A stretch of DNA of 64,000 nt from Eucalyptus grandis (lineage: Eukaryota > Streptophyta > Magnoliopsida > Myrtales > Myrtaceae), in NCBI RefSeq assembly GCF_016545825.1, contig NC_052619.1, positions 51,572,933 to 51,636,932 on the forward strand, written 5' to 3'. Below, piece after piece: positions 35,893 through 47,734 of the stretch. Under the pieces are notes generated by a model, which was given only the letters and a program-made list of their open reading frames with translations, was not told the origin of the DNA and ran no database searches. Within the stretch, counting starts at the first letter, position 1. Each line of letters starts with the position of its first letter. A program made the position numbers and the translations under genes.

Positions 35893-37835
35893 TGTCACAC
35901 CCGAAAACTACAAAGAATGGGGATGACACAGCCGTCTATCCACACGAAGGACGTAGCCTCAAACACAACCAATAAACTGATATCAACTTATATATATATA
36001 TATATATCTCAAATCATATATATACATATCAGATAAATCAATAAATTGGTTGCAACATCAAAATTTCTATAATCCACCAAAAAAGATATACGTTTAAAAC
36101 TCAGACAATACAACCACTAGCAGGGATCATATGCACCACTTCCTTAAACCATACCAAAGAAAATAAAAATAGAACTCCCTAAAAGTTTCCCACCAACGGC
36201 CCTCTCGCTCTATTCGCTACTAACCGAGGAACTTGAAAAGATTAAAAGAGGAGTGGGATGAGCAACAACAACTCAGTGATACCAAACTTCATAACGCCAA
36301 CTCAATATATAAAATACATATCAAATCTTATAAGAGTTATTTCTTATCATCAAAGCTTAATAATAATATGGAAAACTCATTTAAATCGCCATCAAAAGTC
36401 AAGTATCAATAGTCGAATCCATTGAATAATCTCCATCAAAAATACATATCAATGGTCTATCCATTCATTCATCTCATATCAAACACACATCGATGGTCTA
36501 TCCATTGACCAATCTTTTGTTCAATAACTAACTATGGTCACGACACAATGCCTTGTGACAAGGCGACCAAGATTTCCCCTTGGCAAGGTCTCTACCTACA
36601 AAGTCGATGGCTGGGCCCAGAAGGATATCCCAAACCTGGTATGCATACCCCAAAAAGCCCTCACTGGGTTCACAGTCATATTGAGCATAAATAACCATTC
36701 TTCAATACTAGAAAATCCAATTCAGAAATCAATATCTTAAACCAAACAAATAACATTTGCGGCATAGCCCATCATCCATTTTATATCCATTTCTCAAATC
36801 ATCATAAACATTTTCATGAATCAATCACAAGGCAATTTCATAGATATTTCTCCACTTACTTTGTATAATACACTTTTCAAACATCCACAATCAACCAATG
36901 AGTAGCAATTGCTCGACCTGGCTTTTATGCAATAAAAATGCTCTTCTCGATTCAATATATATACATATATATACTTTCAAGACATGGTTTTTACAAAACC
37001 AAAGAAGATATAGTACCACTCACCTCGTCCTCACGACCAAACGATTTAACGATACCGTATTGTCGAACTCAATGCCCTATCAAATAACCGAGAAAAATGT
37101 TAAATCTAATAAAACTCTATCTCAACTATGAAACAACTAAATTACGCCTTAACTCTAACAAAATGATTTCTACTCGCTAACAATTCGCATAACCAAAACT
37201 ATTGTTCAAGCCATTCGTGACGTGGAGTTTAAGCGCAAAACTTAGTTACGCAATAACTTTCTCATCCAAACCCCGTTCCGAACGTACTTATGGTCAATAA
37301 AGAGCCCTTGACACATATTACAAGAATCCCAACTTGACTGTCCCAAAATCAAGCAAAAAGATGACAAAATACGGGCCCAAAGCTGTTGGACGCGTACTGT
37401 TCATTGCACGCGAGAAACTTTGAAATTTTGTTTTGGAAAAACTTATAAGCTCAAATCACGATCCATAAAATCCCACGGCTCCACAACACCCTAAACTACC
37501 ATTCCTACAAAAATACGCGGCTTAACAACTCCAAAATCGGACTTCGCCACTCGATTTTCCAAAAATTCCGAATTTGAACTTTGAACCCATAAACTGCTTC
37601 AATTGGACGAATGGGGGGCCTAATCTCTTACCGGGTGCTGCATTATGGGATCGAGTTGGCTTGGTGAGGCATCTGAGGCATGCATGTGCCAAAACTTCTT
37701 TCCTTTCTTCTTTTCTTCTTCTTATTTATTTATTTATGTTTGGTTGAGGACCCTCAGCTTCTATTTAACGAGCCCTGACTTTTCAACTTCTTTTTCTGTT
37801 TTTTCTTTTGGGGCCCAAAAGAGCCAAATATTACA
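35893..37835 (-). repeat. 3' LTR of gypsy element 1
   Basis: On + it starts TGTCACACCC and ends AAATATTACA, the TG...CA form. Compared with the other LTR copies it lacks about 60 bp (after 36281) that are present at 42936-42996 and 60150-60215. It includes TA microsatellite DNA at about 35990-36007. Confidence 0.9.
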
Positions 37836-37950
37836 TTCTACCTTCCAAAAAAAAAAAAATTTCGTCCTCGAAATTTACATGTACTTCAATCATAAAACAA
37901 GTGATGGTATTTGTGTCATGCCTCCTCCTCGAGTTCCCAAGTAGCCCTCT
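37836..37950 (-). pseudogene. Purine tract and chromodomain-like end of gypsy element 1 pol
   Basis: Read on minus, ATWELEEE (37946-37917) closes the polyprotein. It is followed by TTTCGAGGACGAAATTTTTT and a short purine stretch directly before the 3' LTR, the usual end of plant chromoviruses. Confidence 0.65.
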
Positions 37951-38096
37951 CTCTCGGTGTGGTTTTGCCATTGTATTTTCACATAAGGAATAGTTCGCCG
38001 CCGCAACACCTGATCCTTCTTATCGACAATGCAAATATGTTGTTCCTCATATGTCAAGTTCTCCGTAATCTCAATGGAGTAAAGTCTAGCACATGT

Positions 38097-39120
38097 TCAG
38101 GATTTGCACATATTTCCGCAACAAAGAGACATGGAACACATTATGGACACTTGATAGTGCCGGTGCAAAGCCAATTTATAAGCGACTTCACCAATTTTCT
38201 CTAAGATCAAGAATGGTCCCATGTACCTTGGATTTAACTTCCCACGTGTGTCAAATCTCGTTACACCCTTCGTAGGAGAAACTTTTAAGAACACGTGATC
38301 CCCCACATTAAATTCTAACTTGCGTCTTTTTAGATCCGCATAACTTTTCTGATGATTTTGAGCCGTTCTGAGACGTTCTCGAACCAACCTAACTTTCTCT
38401 TCTAATTGCTAGATGAACTTAGAGCCGCTTAGTCTTTTCTCACCAACGTCTTCCCAAAAAATAGGACTTCTACATTTTCGTGCCATCTTAATCTTTCGGA
38501 GTGATAATTGTCGTTATAAGAAAATTATGCTAAATATAGATATTCATCCCAAGAACCGCCAAAGTCAATGATGCATGATCTCAACATATCCTCTAATGTC
38601 TGGATCGTTCTCTCTGATTGTCCATCTGTTTGTGGATGAAAAGCTATACTTAAGTTGAGTTTAGTGCCCAATGCTGCTTGCAAACTCTTCCAAAAGTTAG
38701 ACACGAACCTAGGATCCCTATCAGAAATAATGCTTACAGGAACTCCATGAAGCTTCACTATCTCATTAACATATCGCCTTGCCATATCTTCCATTGAAAG
38801 ACCAAATCGATATGACAAAAAGTGAGTGGACTTAGTCAATCGATCACCATTCACCCAAATAGAATTCCTACCACTGGGCGTCCTCGGTAGACCAACTACA
38901 AAGTTCATGGCAATATGCTCCCACTTCCATGTAGGTATCTCTAGAGGTTGCAACTATCCACCTAGTTTATGATGTTCAATTTTCACTGGCTGGCAAACTA
39001 AACATTGATCAACAAATTTTATAATATCATTTTTCATGTTGATTCACCAAAAGTTTTTTCTCAAGTCCCTATACATTTTAGTGCTTCCCAGATGAATTGA
39101 AAATCTAGTACTGTGAGCTT
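38097..39120 (-). pseudogene. Integrase region of gypsy element 1
   Basis: Minus-strand pieces 38953-38525 and 38387-38097 carry the integrase core. The first catalytic Asp is replaced by Asn (HIAMNFVVGLP; element 2 has Asp). The second is kept in ISDRDPRF and the Glu is kept in the QTDGQSERTIQTLE context. Between the pieces are stops and shifts. The GKLNPRYMGPFLILEKIGEV motif follows the core. The zinc-binding part lies at about 38960-39120. Confidence 0.85.
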
Positions 39121-39388
39121 CTTGCAGGATCTCCTTTTTTTAGCTTTGAGTCCTCAGGAACACATAGTCGACCACGAAACATCAAGGATCCATCTATGTG
39201 TAAACTAAATCTGCTTGTCTTCTAGCTTCCACAGCTTCTCTAATTTTTTGTAATTATGGATCTTCATTCTGTTTAGCCTTAATTATGTTAATCAACATAG
39301 GTTGTACTTGAAGATTAGCTAATTGAGCACCAAGCTGCTGCACCAACACCTCTAAGTCTAACTTCCTCATATCTTCAAGAATGGGTTT

Positions 39389-40915
39389 TTAAGAAGTGAG
39401 CAAAGCTACCATATTTCCAAAGGATTTACGACTCAAAGCATCCGCTACCACATTAGCCTTACCCGGATGGTAATTAATGGATAAGTCATTATCCTTCAAA
39501 AGTTCTAACCATCTTCTTTGCCTCATGTTCAGTTCTTTCTGAGTAAAAATATACTTTAGACTCTTGTGATCGGTAAAGGCTTCACATTTTTCACCATACA
39601 AATGATGCCGCCATATCTTCAAGGCAAACACAACCGCTAACTCCAAATCATGAGGTAGTTCTTCTCATGTAATTTCAATTGTCTAGAAGCATAGGCAACA
39701 ACTTTGCTATTTTGCATATGAACACAACCCAAACCTTCTTTGGATGCGTAGCAGATTATGAAGCCACCACTTCCAAAAGGTAGAGTTAGAATAGGAGCCG
39801 ACACCAGCCGTCTCTTCAACTCTTGAAAACTGCGTTCACATTGGTCTGACCATTCAAATTTAACTTTCTTCTGGGTTAGACGGGTAAGTGGACTAGCAAT
39901 CTTTGAGAATCCCTCTACAAATCGCTTATAGTAGCCGGCTAGCCCAAGAAAACTTCTCACTTCTATAACATTAGTTGACGATTCCACTTAACAACTACTT
40001 CAACCTTCTTTGATCCACTAATATGCCATCCTTCGAGATCACGTGACCCAAGAATTCTATATGATCAAGCCAAAAATCACACTTACTAAATTTGGCATAC
40101 AACTTCTTTTCATGTAAAGTCTGCAAGACAAACCTCAAGTATTGTTCGTGTTCCTCTAAACTCTTTGAATACACTAGGATGTCATCAATGAACACCATAA
40201 TAAATTTGTCTAGATATTCGTTGAACACTTTGTTCATCAAGTCCATGAAGGCAACAAGCGCATTTGTTAATCCAAAAGGCATGACGAAATTCATAATGGC
40301 CATACCTTGTTCTAAAGCAGTTTTAGGCACATCATCTATTTTTATCTTCAACTGATGATACCCATAACGAAGGTCAATCTTGGACCTGAGCTCCCTGAAG
40401 TTGATCAAATAAATCCTCAATCTGAGGCAAAGGATATTTGTTTTTAACCGTTACCTTGTTAAGCTCTTGATAATCTATGCAAAGCTACATACTACCATCC
40501 TTCTTTTTCACAAATAGAACAGGAGCTCCCTAAGGCGAAACACTAGGTCTGATGAAACCCTTATCCAAAAGCTCTTCAGTTGCGTTTTCAATTCTTTCAA
40601 TTTAGTGGGTGCCATCCGATATGGTGCCTTAGAGATTGGTGCTGTACCGGGCATCAATTCAATACAAAACTCAATTTCTCTATCAAGAGGCAATCCTGGT
40701 AAATCCTCAGGAAACACACTTGGAAACTCTCTAACGACAGGAACATCTTCCAACTTTACTACAACCTTATGTGTGTCTTTTACACAAGCTAAATAACCAC
40801 AACAACCCTTTCTCAAAAGTTTCCTTGCTTGCAAAGCCGAGATCAACCTTGAGAAGTGTTTTGACAACTTCTCGAAAAAAGAGAATTCGGGTTGATTCGA
40901 AAGTCTAAATATCAC
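39389..40915 (-). pseudogene. Reverse transcriptase and RNase H of gypsy element 1
   Basis: From 40915 downwards on minus: the spacer FPSVFPEDLPGLPLDREIEF, then the palm [14 protein letters not shown], the catalytic FIDDILVYS (about 40196-40170), and ISKDGILVD. RNase H-like [14 protein letters not shown] and [20 protein letters not shown] lie at 39640-39540. Several stops and frameshifts, including one in the RNase H start (IICYASKEG versus element 2 [10 protein letters not shown], losing the Asp). Confidence 0.9.
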
Positions 40916-40954
40916 TTTTTTTGAAAAACAGTCAACAATAGCACGATAGGTAGA

Positions 40955-42424
40955 TCACCAATCCATTCCTATAATAACATCGAAATCTCGAATATTTAAC
41001 TCTACTAGATCCACAGGCATTTCAACATTATTAATCCGAATCACACATCTCTTGAACACATGATGAACAACTAAGAAATCGCCAGTAGGAGTATCAACAC
41101 ACAATTCACATTCAAGAGGGTCAGGCAACACATCAAGCTTCTTTGCAAATTCAGTTGAAATGAAGAAGTGCGTAGCACCAAGATCAAATAAGGCATAAGC
41201 ACATTGTGAGGCAATAGAAATATTACCTGCAACAATTGCGTTAGATGCTGCCGCATCCTCCTTCGTCATCGCAAAAAATTTCTCACTTGTACTTTGTCTT
41301 TGTTGGTTCTCTTGGGGCCTACCAACGAAAGGGGTATTCCTCCGCATGGAACACTGGTGTGCTAGGTGGCCTTGTTGCCCACATAGATTACATGATCTAT
41401 TGCCAATAGGATGATTCCTTTGTGTAGAACAATCTCGCAGCATGTGTCCCGCTTTCCCACATGAGAAGCATACTTCAGTTTTCCAATGACACTCACTGCG
41501 ATGATAACTTCCACATGTATTACAAGGGCCTTGGTTACTCGGATTTCTGAACTATCCTGGCTGGCTGAAACCTCTTCGCCTTCCACTACCATTAGTATGG
41601 CTACCTTGTACATTTGTGGGCTTAAACCTTTTGGGTTGAGGCGCTCCTTGTGTGCCATGCTTCGTAATGCTTTGTTCCACCTTGATTGTCCGTTCTAGCA
41701 CATCCTTATAAGTTTTTAATATGAAAGGTGCAAGTGCAGAATTAATTTCAGGTCGGAGCCCTCCTAGGAAATGGTCGTTCTTATCTTCCTCATTTGCTAC
41801 CAAGTGCTATGTAAATCTACTCAACTGATTAAAGCACCGTGGAGTCACCCTCAGATATATGTACAAAGTCACCCTTCATCTTTGCTTGGAATGACTTTGG
41901 GAAGAATTGAGCATTGAACGCCTTTTTAAAGTCCTCCCAGGATATAATAACATCCCTACCTCCAAGACTTGGCTTCATTCCATCCCACCAAAACTCTACT
42001 TCACCTTCCAGCTATTGGGTGGCAAATTGAACTTTTCGATCCTCGGGAACCTCTTCAGCTTCAAAGATCCCATCAATCTTTTTAATCCAACGCTTAGTCG
42101 CAAGAGGATCAGCTTTCCCATCAAAAGTGGGTGGTTTTGCCTTTCTTAAATGGCAAAAGTGCCCGAGCTACTACTCCATCTCCAAGTTAATTCTTTTGCT
42201 TGTTGATACCAATGGATCATTGCTTGTTCAAATTCAGTTGAACGGGTTGGCTTTGATCCTCTTCTTTGACTTCGCAAAGTTAGACTCCTATTATAGTGGT
42301 CCTCAAGTCTCCTTCTCAAAAACGCACCTCGAGAAGCTTGAGGCATGTCTCTAGCCTCGGGGTAGCGACTGCTTGCCTTTGCGGCTCCTACGAAGCGAGG
42401 CAAGTGTCTCAAAGTTGGTACTCA
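40955..42424 (-). pseudogene. Gag, zinc knuckles and protease of gypsy element 1
   Basis: Gag readings include EFWWDGMKPSLGG and SWEDFKKAFNAQFFP (about 42010-41890). Two CCHC knuckles follow: CGKAGHMLRDC-like (about 41465) and CNLCGQQGHLAHQC (about 41395-41350). The aspartic protease site reads DLGATHFFIS, where the family has DSGA or DTGA, and ends with VIIGMDW (40955-40975). The N-terminal gag frame is closed early by a stop. Confidence 0.8.
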
Positions 42425-42540
42425 TGATCACCTGAATCTAATAATGAAACTACACCTTAGAATCTAGAAGACTAACGCAAAAATAAAATCTATCACACAA
42501 CCTCACAACATCCCATAACTACATCCAAAAAGATCAAAAC

Positions 42541-42557
42541 TTAGGCTCTGATACAAA
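42541..42557 (-). promoter_or_regulatory. Primer binding site of gypsy element 1
   Basis: On minus, GTATCAGAGCCTAAG lies just downstream of the 5' LTR. It matches the complement of initiator-Met tRNA (TGGTATCAGAGCC) with a mismatch near its start. Confidence 0.8.
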
Positions 42558-42560
42558 AAA

Positions 42561-44555
42561 TGTCACACCCCAAAACTACAAAGAATGAGGATGACACGGC
42601 CATCCTTCCACACGAATGACGCGACCTCAAACACAACCAACAAACTGATATCAACTTATATATATCTCAAACCATATATATACATATAAGATAAACCAAC
42701 AAATTGGTTGCAATATCAGAGTTTCTATAATCCACTAAAAAAAATATACGTTTAACACTCAGACAATACAACCACTAGTAAGGATCATGTGCACCACTTC
42801 TTTAAACCATACCAAAGAAAATAAAAATAGAACTCCTCAAAAGTTTCCCACCAACGGCCCTCTCGCTCTATTCGCCGCTAACCGAGGAACTTGAAAAGAT
42901 TAAAGGAGGAGTGGGATGAGCAACAACAGCTCAGTGAGTAGTACATCTCTTCTAAGCAGATTGAACAACCATTATGCATGTATATAAAGTAATACCAAAC
43001 TTCATAATGCCAACTCAATATATAAAATACATATCGAATCTTATAAGAGTTATTTCTTATCATCAAAGCTTAATAATAATATGGAAAACTCATTTAAATC
43101 GCCATCAAAGTCAAGTATCAATGGTCAAATCCATTGAATAATCTCCATCAAAAACACATATCAATGATCTATCCATTCATTCATCTCATATCAAACACAC
43201 ATGGATGGTCCATCCATCGACCAATCTTTTGCTCAATAACTAACCATGGTCACAACACAACGCCTTGTGATAAGGCGACCGAGATTTCCCCTTGGCAAGG
43301 TCTCCACCTACAAAGTCGATGGCTGGGCCCAGAAGGATATCCCAAATCTAGTATGCATACCCCAAAAAGCCCTCACTGGGTTCACAAATCATATTGAGAT
43401 AATAACCATTCTCCAATACCAGAAAATCCAATCAAGAAATCAATATCTTAAACTAAACAAATAACATTTGCGGCATAGCCCATCATCCATTTCATATCAA
43501 TTTCTCAAATCATCATAAACCTTTTCATGAATCAATCGCAAAGTAATTTCATATATATTTCTCCACTTACTTTGTATAATACACTTTTCAAACATCCACA
43601 ATCAACCAAAGAGTAACAATTGCTCAATCTGGCTTTTTATGCAATACAAATGCTCTTCTCGATTCAATATATATATACTTCAAGACATGATTTTTACAAA
43701 ACCAAAGAAGATATAGTACGACTCACATTGTCGTCTACAACCAAACGACGAACGATACCCGTATCGTGGAATTCAAGGCCCTATCAAATAACCAAGAAAA
43801 ATGTTAAAATCTAATAAAAATCTATCTCAATTACGAAACAACTAAATTACGCCTTAACTCTAACAAAAAGACTTCTACGCGCTAACAATTCGCATAACCA
43901 AAACGATTGTTCAAGCCATTCATGATGCGGAGTTTAAGCGCAAAACTTAGTTACGCAATAACTTCCTCCTCCAAACCCCATTCTGAACGTACTTATAGTC
44001 AATAGAGAGCCCTTGACAAATATTACAAGAATCCCAACTTGACCATCCCAAAATCAAGCTGAAAGATGACAAAATACGAGCCCAAAGTTGCTGGACGCGT
44101 ACTGTTCACTGCGCGCAAGAAACTTTGAAATTTTGTTTCGGACAAACCATATGCTCAAATCACGATCCGTAAAATCCCACGGCTTCACAACACCCTGAAC
44201 TACCATTCCTACAAAAATACACAGCTCAACGACTCCAAAAATGGACTTTGCCGCTGGATTTTCTAAAAGTTCCGAATTTGAACCCTAAACCCATAAACTA
44301 CTTCAATTGGATGAACGAGGAGCCTAATCTCTTACCGGGTGCTGTGTTATGGGGTCGAGTTGGCTTGGTGAGGCGTTCAAGGTGTGCACGTGCTAAAACT
44401 CTTTTCCTTTCTTCCCCTTTCTCTTCTTTCTTTCTTTCTGGTTGAGGACCCTCAGCTTCTATTTAACCGAGCCCTCTCCTCTCTTCTTTTTACTTTATTG
44501 ACTTTTCAACTTCTTTTATGTTTCTTCTTTTGGGGCCCACTAGCCAAATATTATA
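42561..44555 (-). repeat. 5' LTR of gypsy element 1
   Basis: On + it starts TGTCACACCC and ends AAATATTATA (the final CA has become TA). The target duplication CCTTC follows at 44556-44560. It lies only 200 bp upstream of the ATG of the hydrolase gene, in opposite orientation. Confidence 0.9.
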
Positions 44556-44755
44556 CCTTCCCACCGAGTCAAGTCAATGTCGCCCCTACCATCTTCTACG
44601 TCTCGACGTGAGGAAGTTATTGTTGCCCGAGTGACGCATGTAATGACGCCTTGAGGCCCTCCATCTTTTCCTTATCACAACTTGTCCCGTTCTTGCACCG
44701 ATTCCTCACTCCTAGTGCGTCCCACTTTCACCAGATTTCTGAGGAAGAAAGGAAA

Positions 44756-47734
44756 ATGTCGAGCTCTCAGTGTTTTGAGAACCCACCAAACCTGAGCTCC
44801 ACTTGCGGAGCAGGACACGTTGAAGAGCTTGCAGGTCTCAAGACTTACGTCACCGGCCCTTCCGATTCCAAGCGTGCTGTTCTTCTCATCGCCGATGTTT
44901 TCGGTACTGGCCCATTTCTTTAATTTTGATTTTGTGGTGTTTCTCTCAGTTGGGTCTTTTCTTTTGGTCAATTATGTATATCTCCTTGGTTCTTTGTCGT
45001 TCTTGTGCTTTTCGATTGGTCCATGATATTGCTGCTTGATTGATGATCTTTGCTCATCTGTTTGTGCAGGGTATGAGGCTCCTAAGCTGAGGTATGGAAT
45101 CTTTCTCAAGTTGTTCTATGTATATGTTGTTCTCTAGTGCCATCTTTTGACGTTTCATGGTGAATAAACTCTGTATTCTCCGGATAGCATACATTTGAAA
45201 GCTTTGCTTTTCCGTTCACCTTTCACCTGTGATGACGAAGAGCATTAGATGGCACTTGAGGGCGAAGCCAGTTCATTCTGGATAAGTGTGTTTGGCGTTC
45301 TTCTGTTCCAAGTTAAAACATCATTTGTTGAATTGTATATACACGCGGGACTTCATGGCATAGTCCAGCTGACATTTTATATACATCGCTTGATTCAATA
45401 TGAATCACAGTTTTCTTTGTTCTAATGATTTCTGCTACTAATATGACTCAGCTGGTCATGTAATTCGGTTTCATCTTGAGATAGAGTTATCCTTAGTTGC
45501 AACACCAAAATCACATAAGCTGGGGTTGCCTTCTTGACAGTCCCGGCATAATTCTATGTTTTAACAAGATTGAGAATGATAAGAGTTACCTTTTCAAATT
45601 GTCATACTTATTTGCGGAATGCTTTCGTTGTGTAGGAAACTCGCAGATAAAATTGCATCCGCGGGATTCTTGGTGGCTGTACCTGATTTCTTTTACGGAG
45701 ATCCCATTATTGATTTCACTAGTCCTAATTTCAATTTTGAAGCTTGGTTTAAGAATCACGGCACGGTGAGTTTTTCACTCCTTCAGGCTGTGAAAGTGTG
45801 ACAGTACATTTAGAAGTTCAGAGGAAACAAGGGGCTTTCTACTGTGCAAACTTGATTTGTAGACTCGAATCACACGGTGTAAGTTGCATTGGTATTTAGA
45901 CCTGGTTGGAGATTGCTGGTCATTTCAAAGATTTTCGACGCCCAGCAAGATCTTTATTATATAAAATTCCAAATGCAAAACATGAAACAGCATAAGTAGA
46001 ATAAAAGCCTCATGAATTTTGATGTTACCGACTTTTAGACAGTCTTTTTATAAACGTTTACTTAATTTGCTTCTTTAGGATAAAGGGCATGAAGATGCCA
46101 AGCCAGTGATTGCTGCTCTTAAGAGCAAAGGTGTGTCTACCATTGGGGCTGCAGGATTTTGTTGGGGAGGTAAAATTTTCTGAATTCACTTTCCCAGTTT
46201 TGAGGGGGTTGTTGGGTTAAGAAATGGGAAATTTGTTCTTGTTGGAAATTGTGATCCATTTTCTCTAAAAATATCTAGAACTACTAACTTAATCATTAAG
46301 GTGAGAACCTTCTAGAATTGTTGAGAATGGAGATTGCTAGTTGAATCTAGAAAATTCACATGGGAATGCAAGCAAGCAAAAGCCAAGCATCAAAGAAAAT
46401 CCTAGAACAAGTAAGAGGAGTCTAGAGAAGTCCATGCTTCAAGAGAAGTCTAGAATTCTAGAATGCTTCAAGAGAAGTTTAGAATTCTCTGTCTTATGTT
46501 AGTAGCTATTTGTAGAGAAGTGTAGAGACTTCCTCCACCTACTTTGGCAGCCTATATAAAGGAGCAAGTGCTCCATGTTTTGGTGAAAGGGAGCTAACCA
46601 TAAAAACCACATCATGCTCCCTCACCAACACTTCCTTCAACTATTGTAAAATTATTTTATCCAACTAATGAAACTATTTTTGTCCCATAAACCTTCTCAA
46701 AATATCCCATATCCCATGTTCTTTATCCTTTAATTATCCTAGTTTATCCCTTGTTCATCCTCTACAAACTATATCATACACTTGCACACAACATCACTAA
46801 TAAAAAACTATCATCAATACCAAAACCATACTTCCGCGCATATTTATATTTTTAACAGTTCTACATTGACCATTGAGAAACTAGTTTTGTTGACTTGCAG
46901 AAAAGTTCTTTCAAGTTGTTAAAAAGAGCTTGCCTATTCTTTTCAGGAGTGGTGCTGGTGAAATTAGCAGGCACTGAAGACATTCAAGCAGCAGTTATTC
47001 TGCACCCCGGTCCTATGACCGAAGATGCAATCAAAGGTAAAGCTATGCCAATAAACATGGACTTGCTATTTTCTTCTCAGTCGCAGCGATATAATTTCTT
47101 CATGAGGGTATAAGACTTGGTACTTGGCACGGGAGCCTTTATCGCCTATTATGAAATGCTCATGAACAATTAAACTATATGAATTCTGATGGGAGTATGC
47201 AATGCAGCCAAGAGTGACGAAGAAACTCGCTATAACATGTCCGGTCAATCACAAAAAATCGATGGCACGACTTTTGTCTACTTGAGAAGTGTTCCTTAAA
47301 CTGGAAGCCTTAAAAGACCTTATTTTCTTCTGTTCTTTGTTCAGCTGTCAAGATTCCAACTGCTATATTGGGAGCTGAGATCGACCATTCTTCCCCGCCG
47401 GAACAACTGAAAAGTTTGGGGAGATCATGTCGGCTAAAACTGAAGTAAGCTTCTTAGGATGCTTTTCGTTGGTTGCAAACCTATTGTCAGAAAATGCAAT
47501 CGTTTTTCCACGTTCCCATCATTTCGCTTGCAAAGCACTTTCCCTTCCTGGTTATTTATACACATCGCTAATTCAAAGACCCCGGTTTTGCAGTTTGAGA
47601 GCTATGTGAAGATATTCCCTGGTGTTAGTCATGGATGGAGTGTGAGGTACGACGACGACAATGAATTGGTGGTCAAGAGCGCCGAAGAGGCCCAAGAAGA
47701 CACTTTGAATTGGTTCTTGAAGCATGTCAAGTGA
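44756..47734 (+). CDS. Dienelactone-hydrolase-family protein (endo-1,3;1,4-beta-D-glucanase-like), seven exons; one frameshift
   Basis: A single-domain alpha/beta hydrolase. Plant members are often named endo-1,3;1,4-beta-D-glucanase after a maize protein; the natural substrate here is unknown. Exons: 44756-44903, 45070-45091 (only 22 nt), 45636-45765, 46079-46169, 46947-47036, 47345-47444, 47594-47734, all GT-AG. The ATG is followed by [20 protein letters not shown], a typical start. Catalytic triad by family: Cys in GFCWGG (exon 4), Asp in AEIDHSSPP (exon 6), His in GVSHGWSVR (exon 7). Total about 240 residues, the normal length. No signal peptide. Oddity: one A is missing from the run at 47410-47413 in exon 6, breaking the frame between QLK and [10 protein letters not shown]. 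Intron 4 holds a solo LTR. The upstream region is cut short by a gypsy LTR ending 200 bp before the ATG. Confidence 0.9.
46240..46857 (+). mobile_element. Solo LTR in intron 4 of the hydrolase gene
   Basis: A 618-bp segment starting TGTTGGAAATTGTG and ending TTTTTAACA (TG...CA) is flanked by the perfect 5-bp duplication GTTCT at 46235-46239 and 46858-46862. It contains a TATA-like CCTATATAAAGG near 46550 in the sense orientation. There is no internal region, so it is a solo LTR or a very short TRIM-like remnant. It does not match the copia LTR at 50738 beyond the first bases. Confidence 0.85.

Larger units (their letters stand above)
35893..44555 (-). mobile_element. Full-length but dead Ty3/gypsy retrotransposon, Tekay/Del-like (element 1)
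   Basis: Two LTRs of about 1.95-2.0 kb (35893-37835 and 42561-44555) are flanked by a perfect 5-bp target duplication CCTTC at 35888-35892 and 44556-44560. The element reads on the minus strand: 5' LTR, PBS, gag, CCHC, protease, reverse transcriptase, RNase H, integrase, chromodomain-like tail, purine tract, 3' LTR. Stops and frameshifts occur in every domain. The LTR length and the C-terminal ATWELEEE motif of a chromodomain suggest a chromovirus of the Tekay/Del type; that clade is inference. The two LTRs are visibly diverged, so the insertion is not recent. Confidence 0.92.

Noticed and set aside
38097..42412. Many medium ORFs on + between 38 and 42 kb
   Set aside because: They are shadows of the minus-strand gypsy polyprotein.
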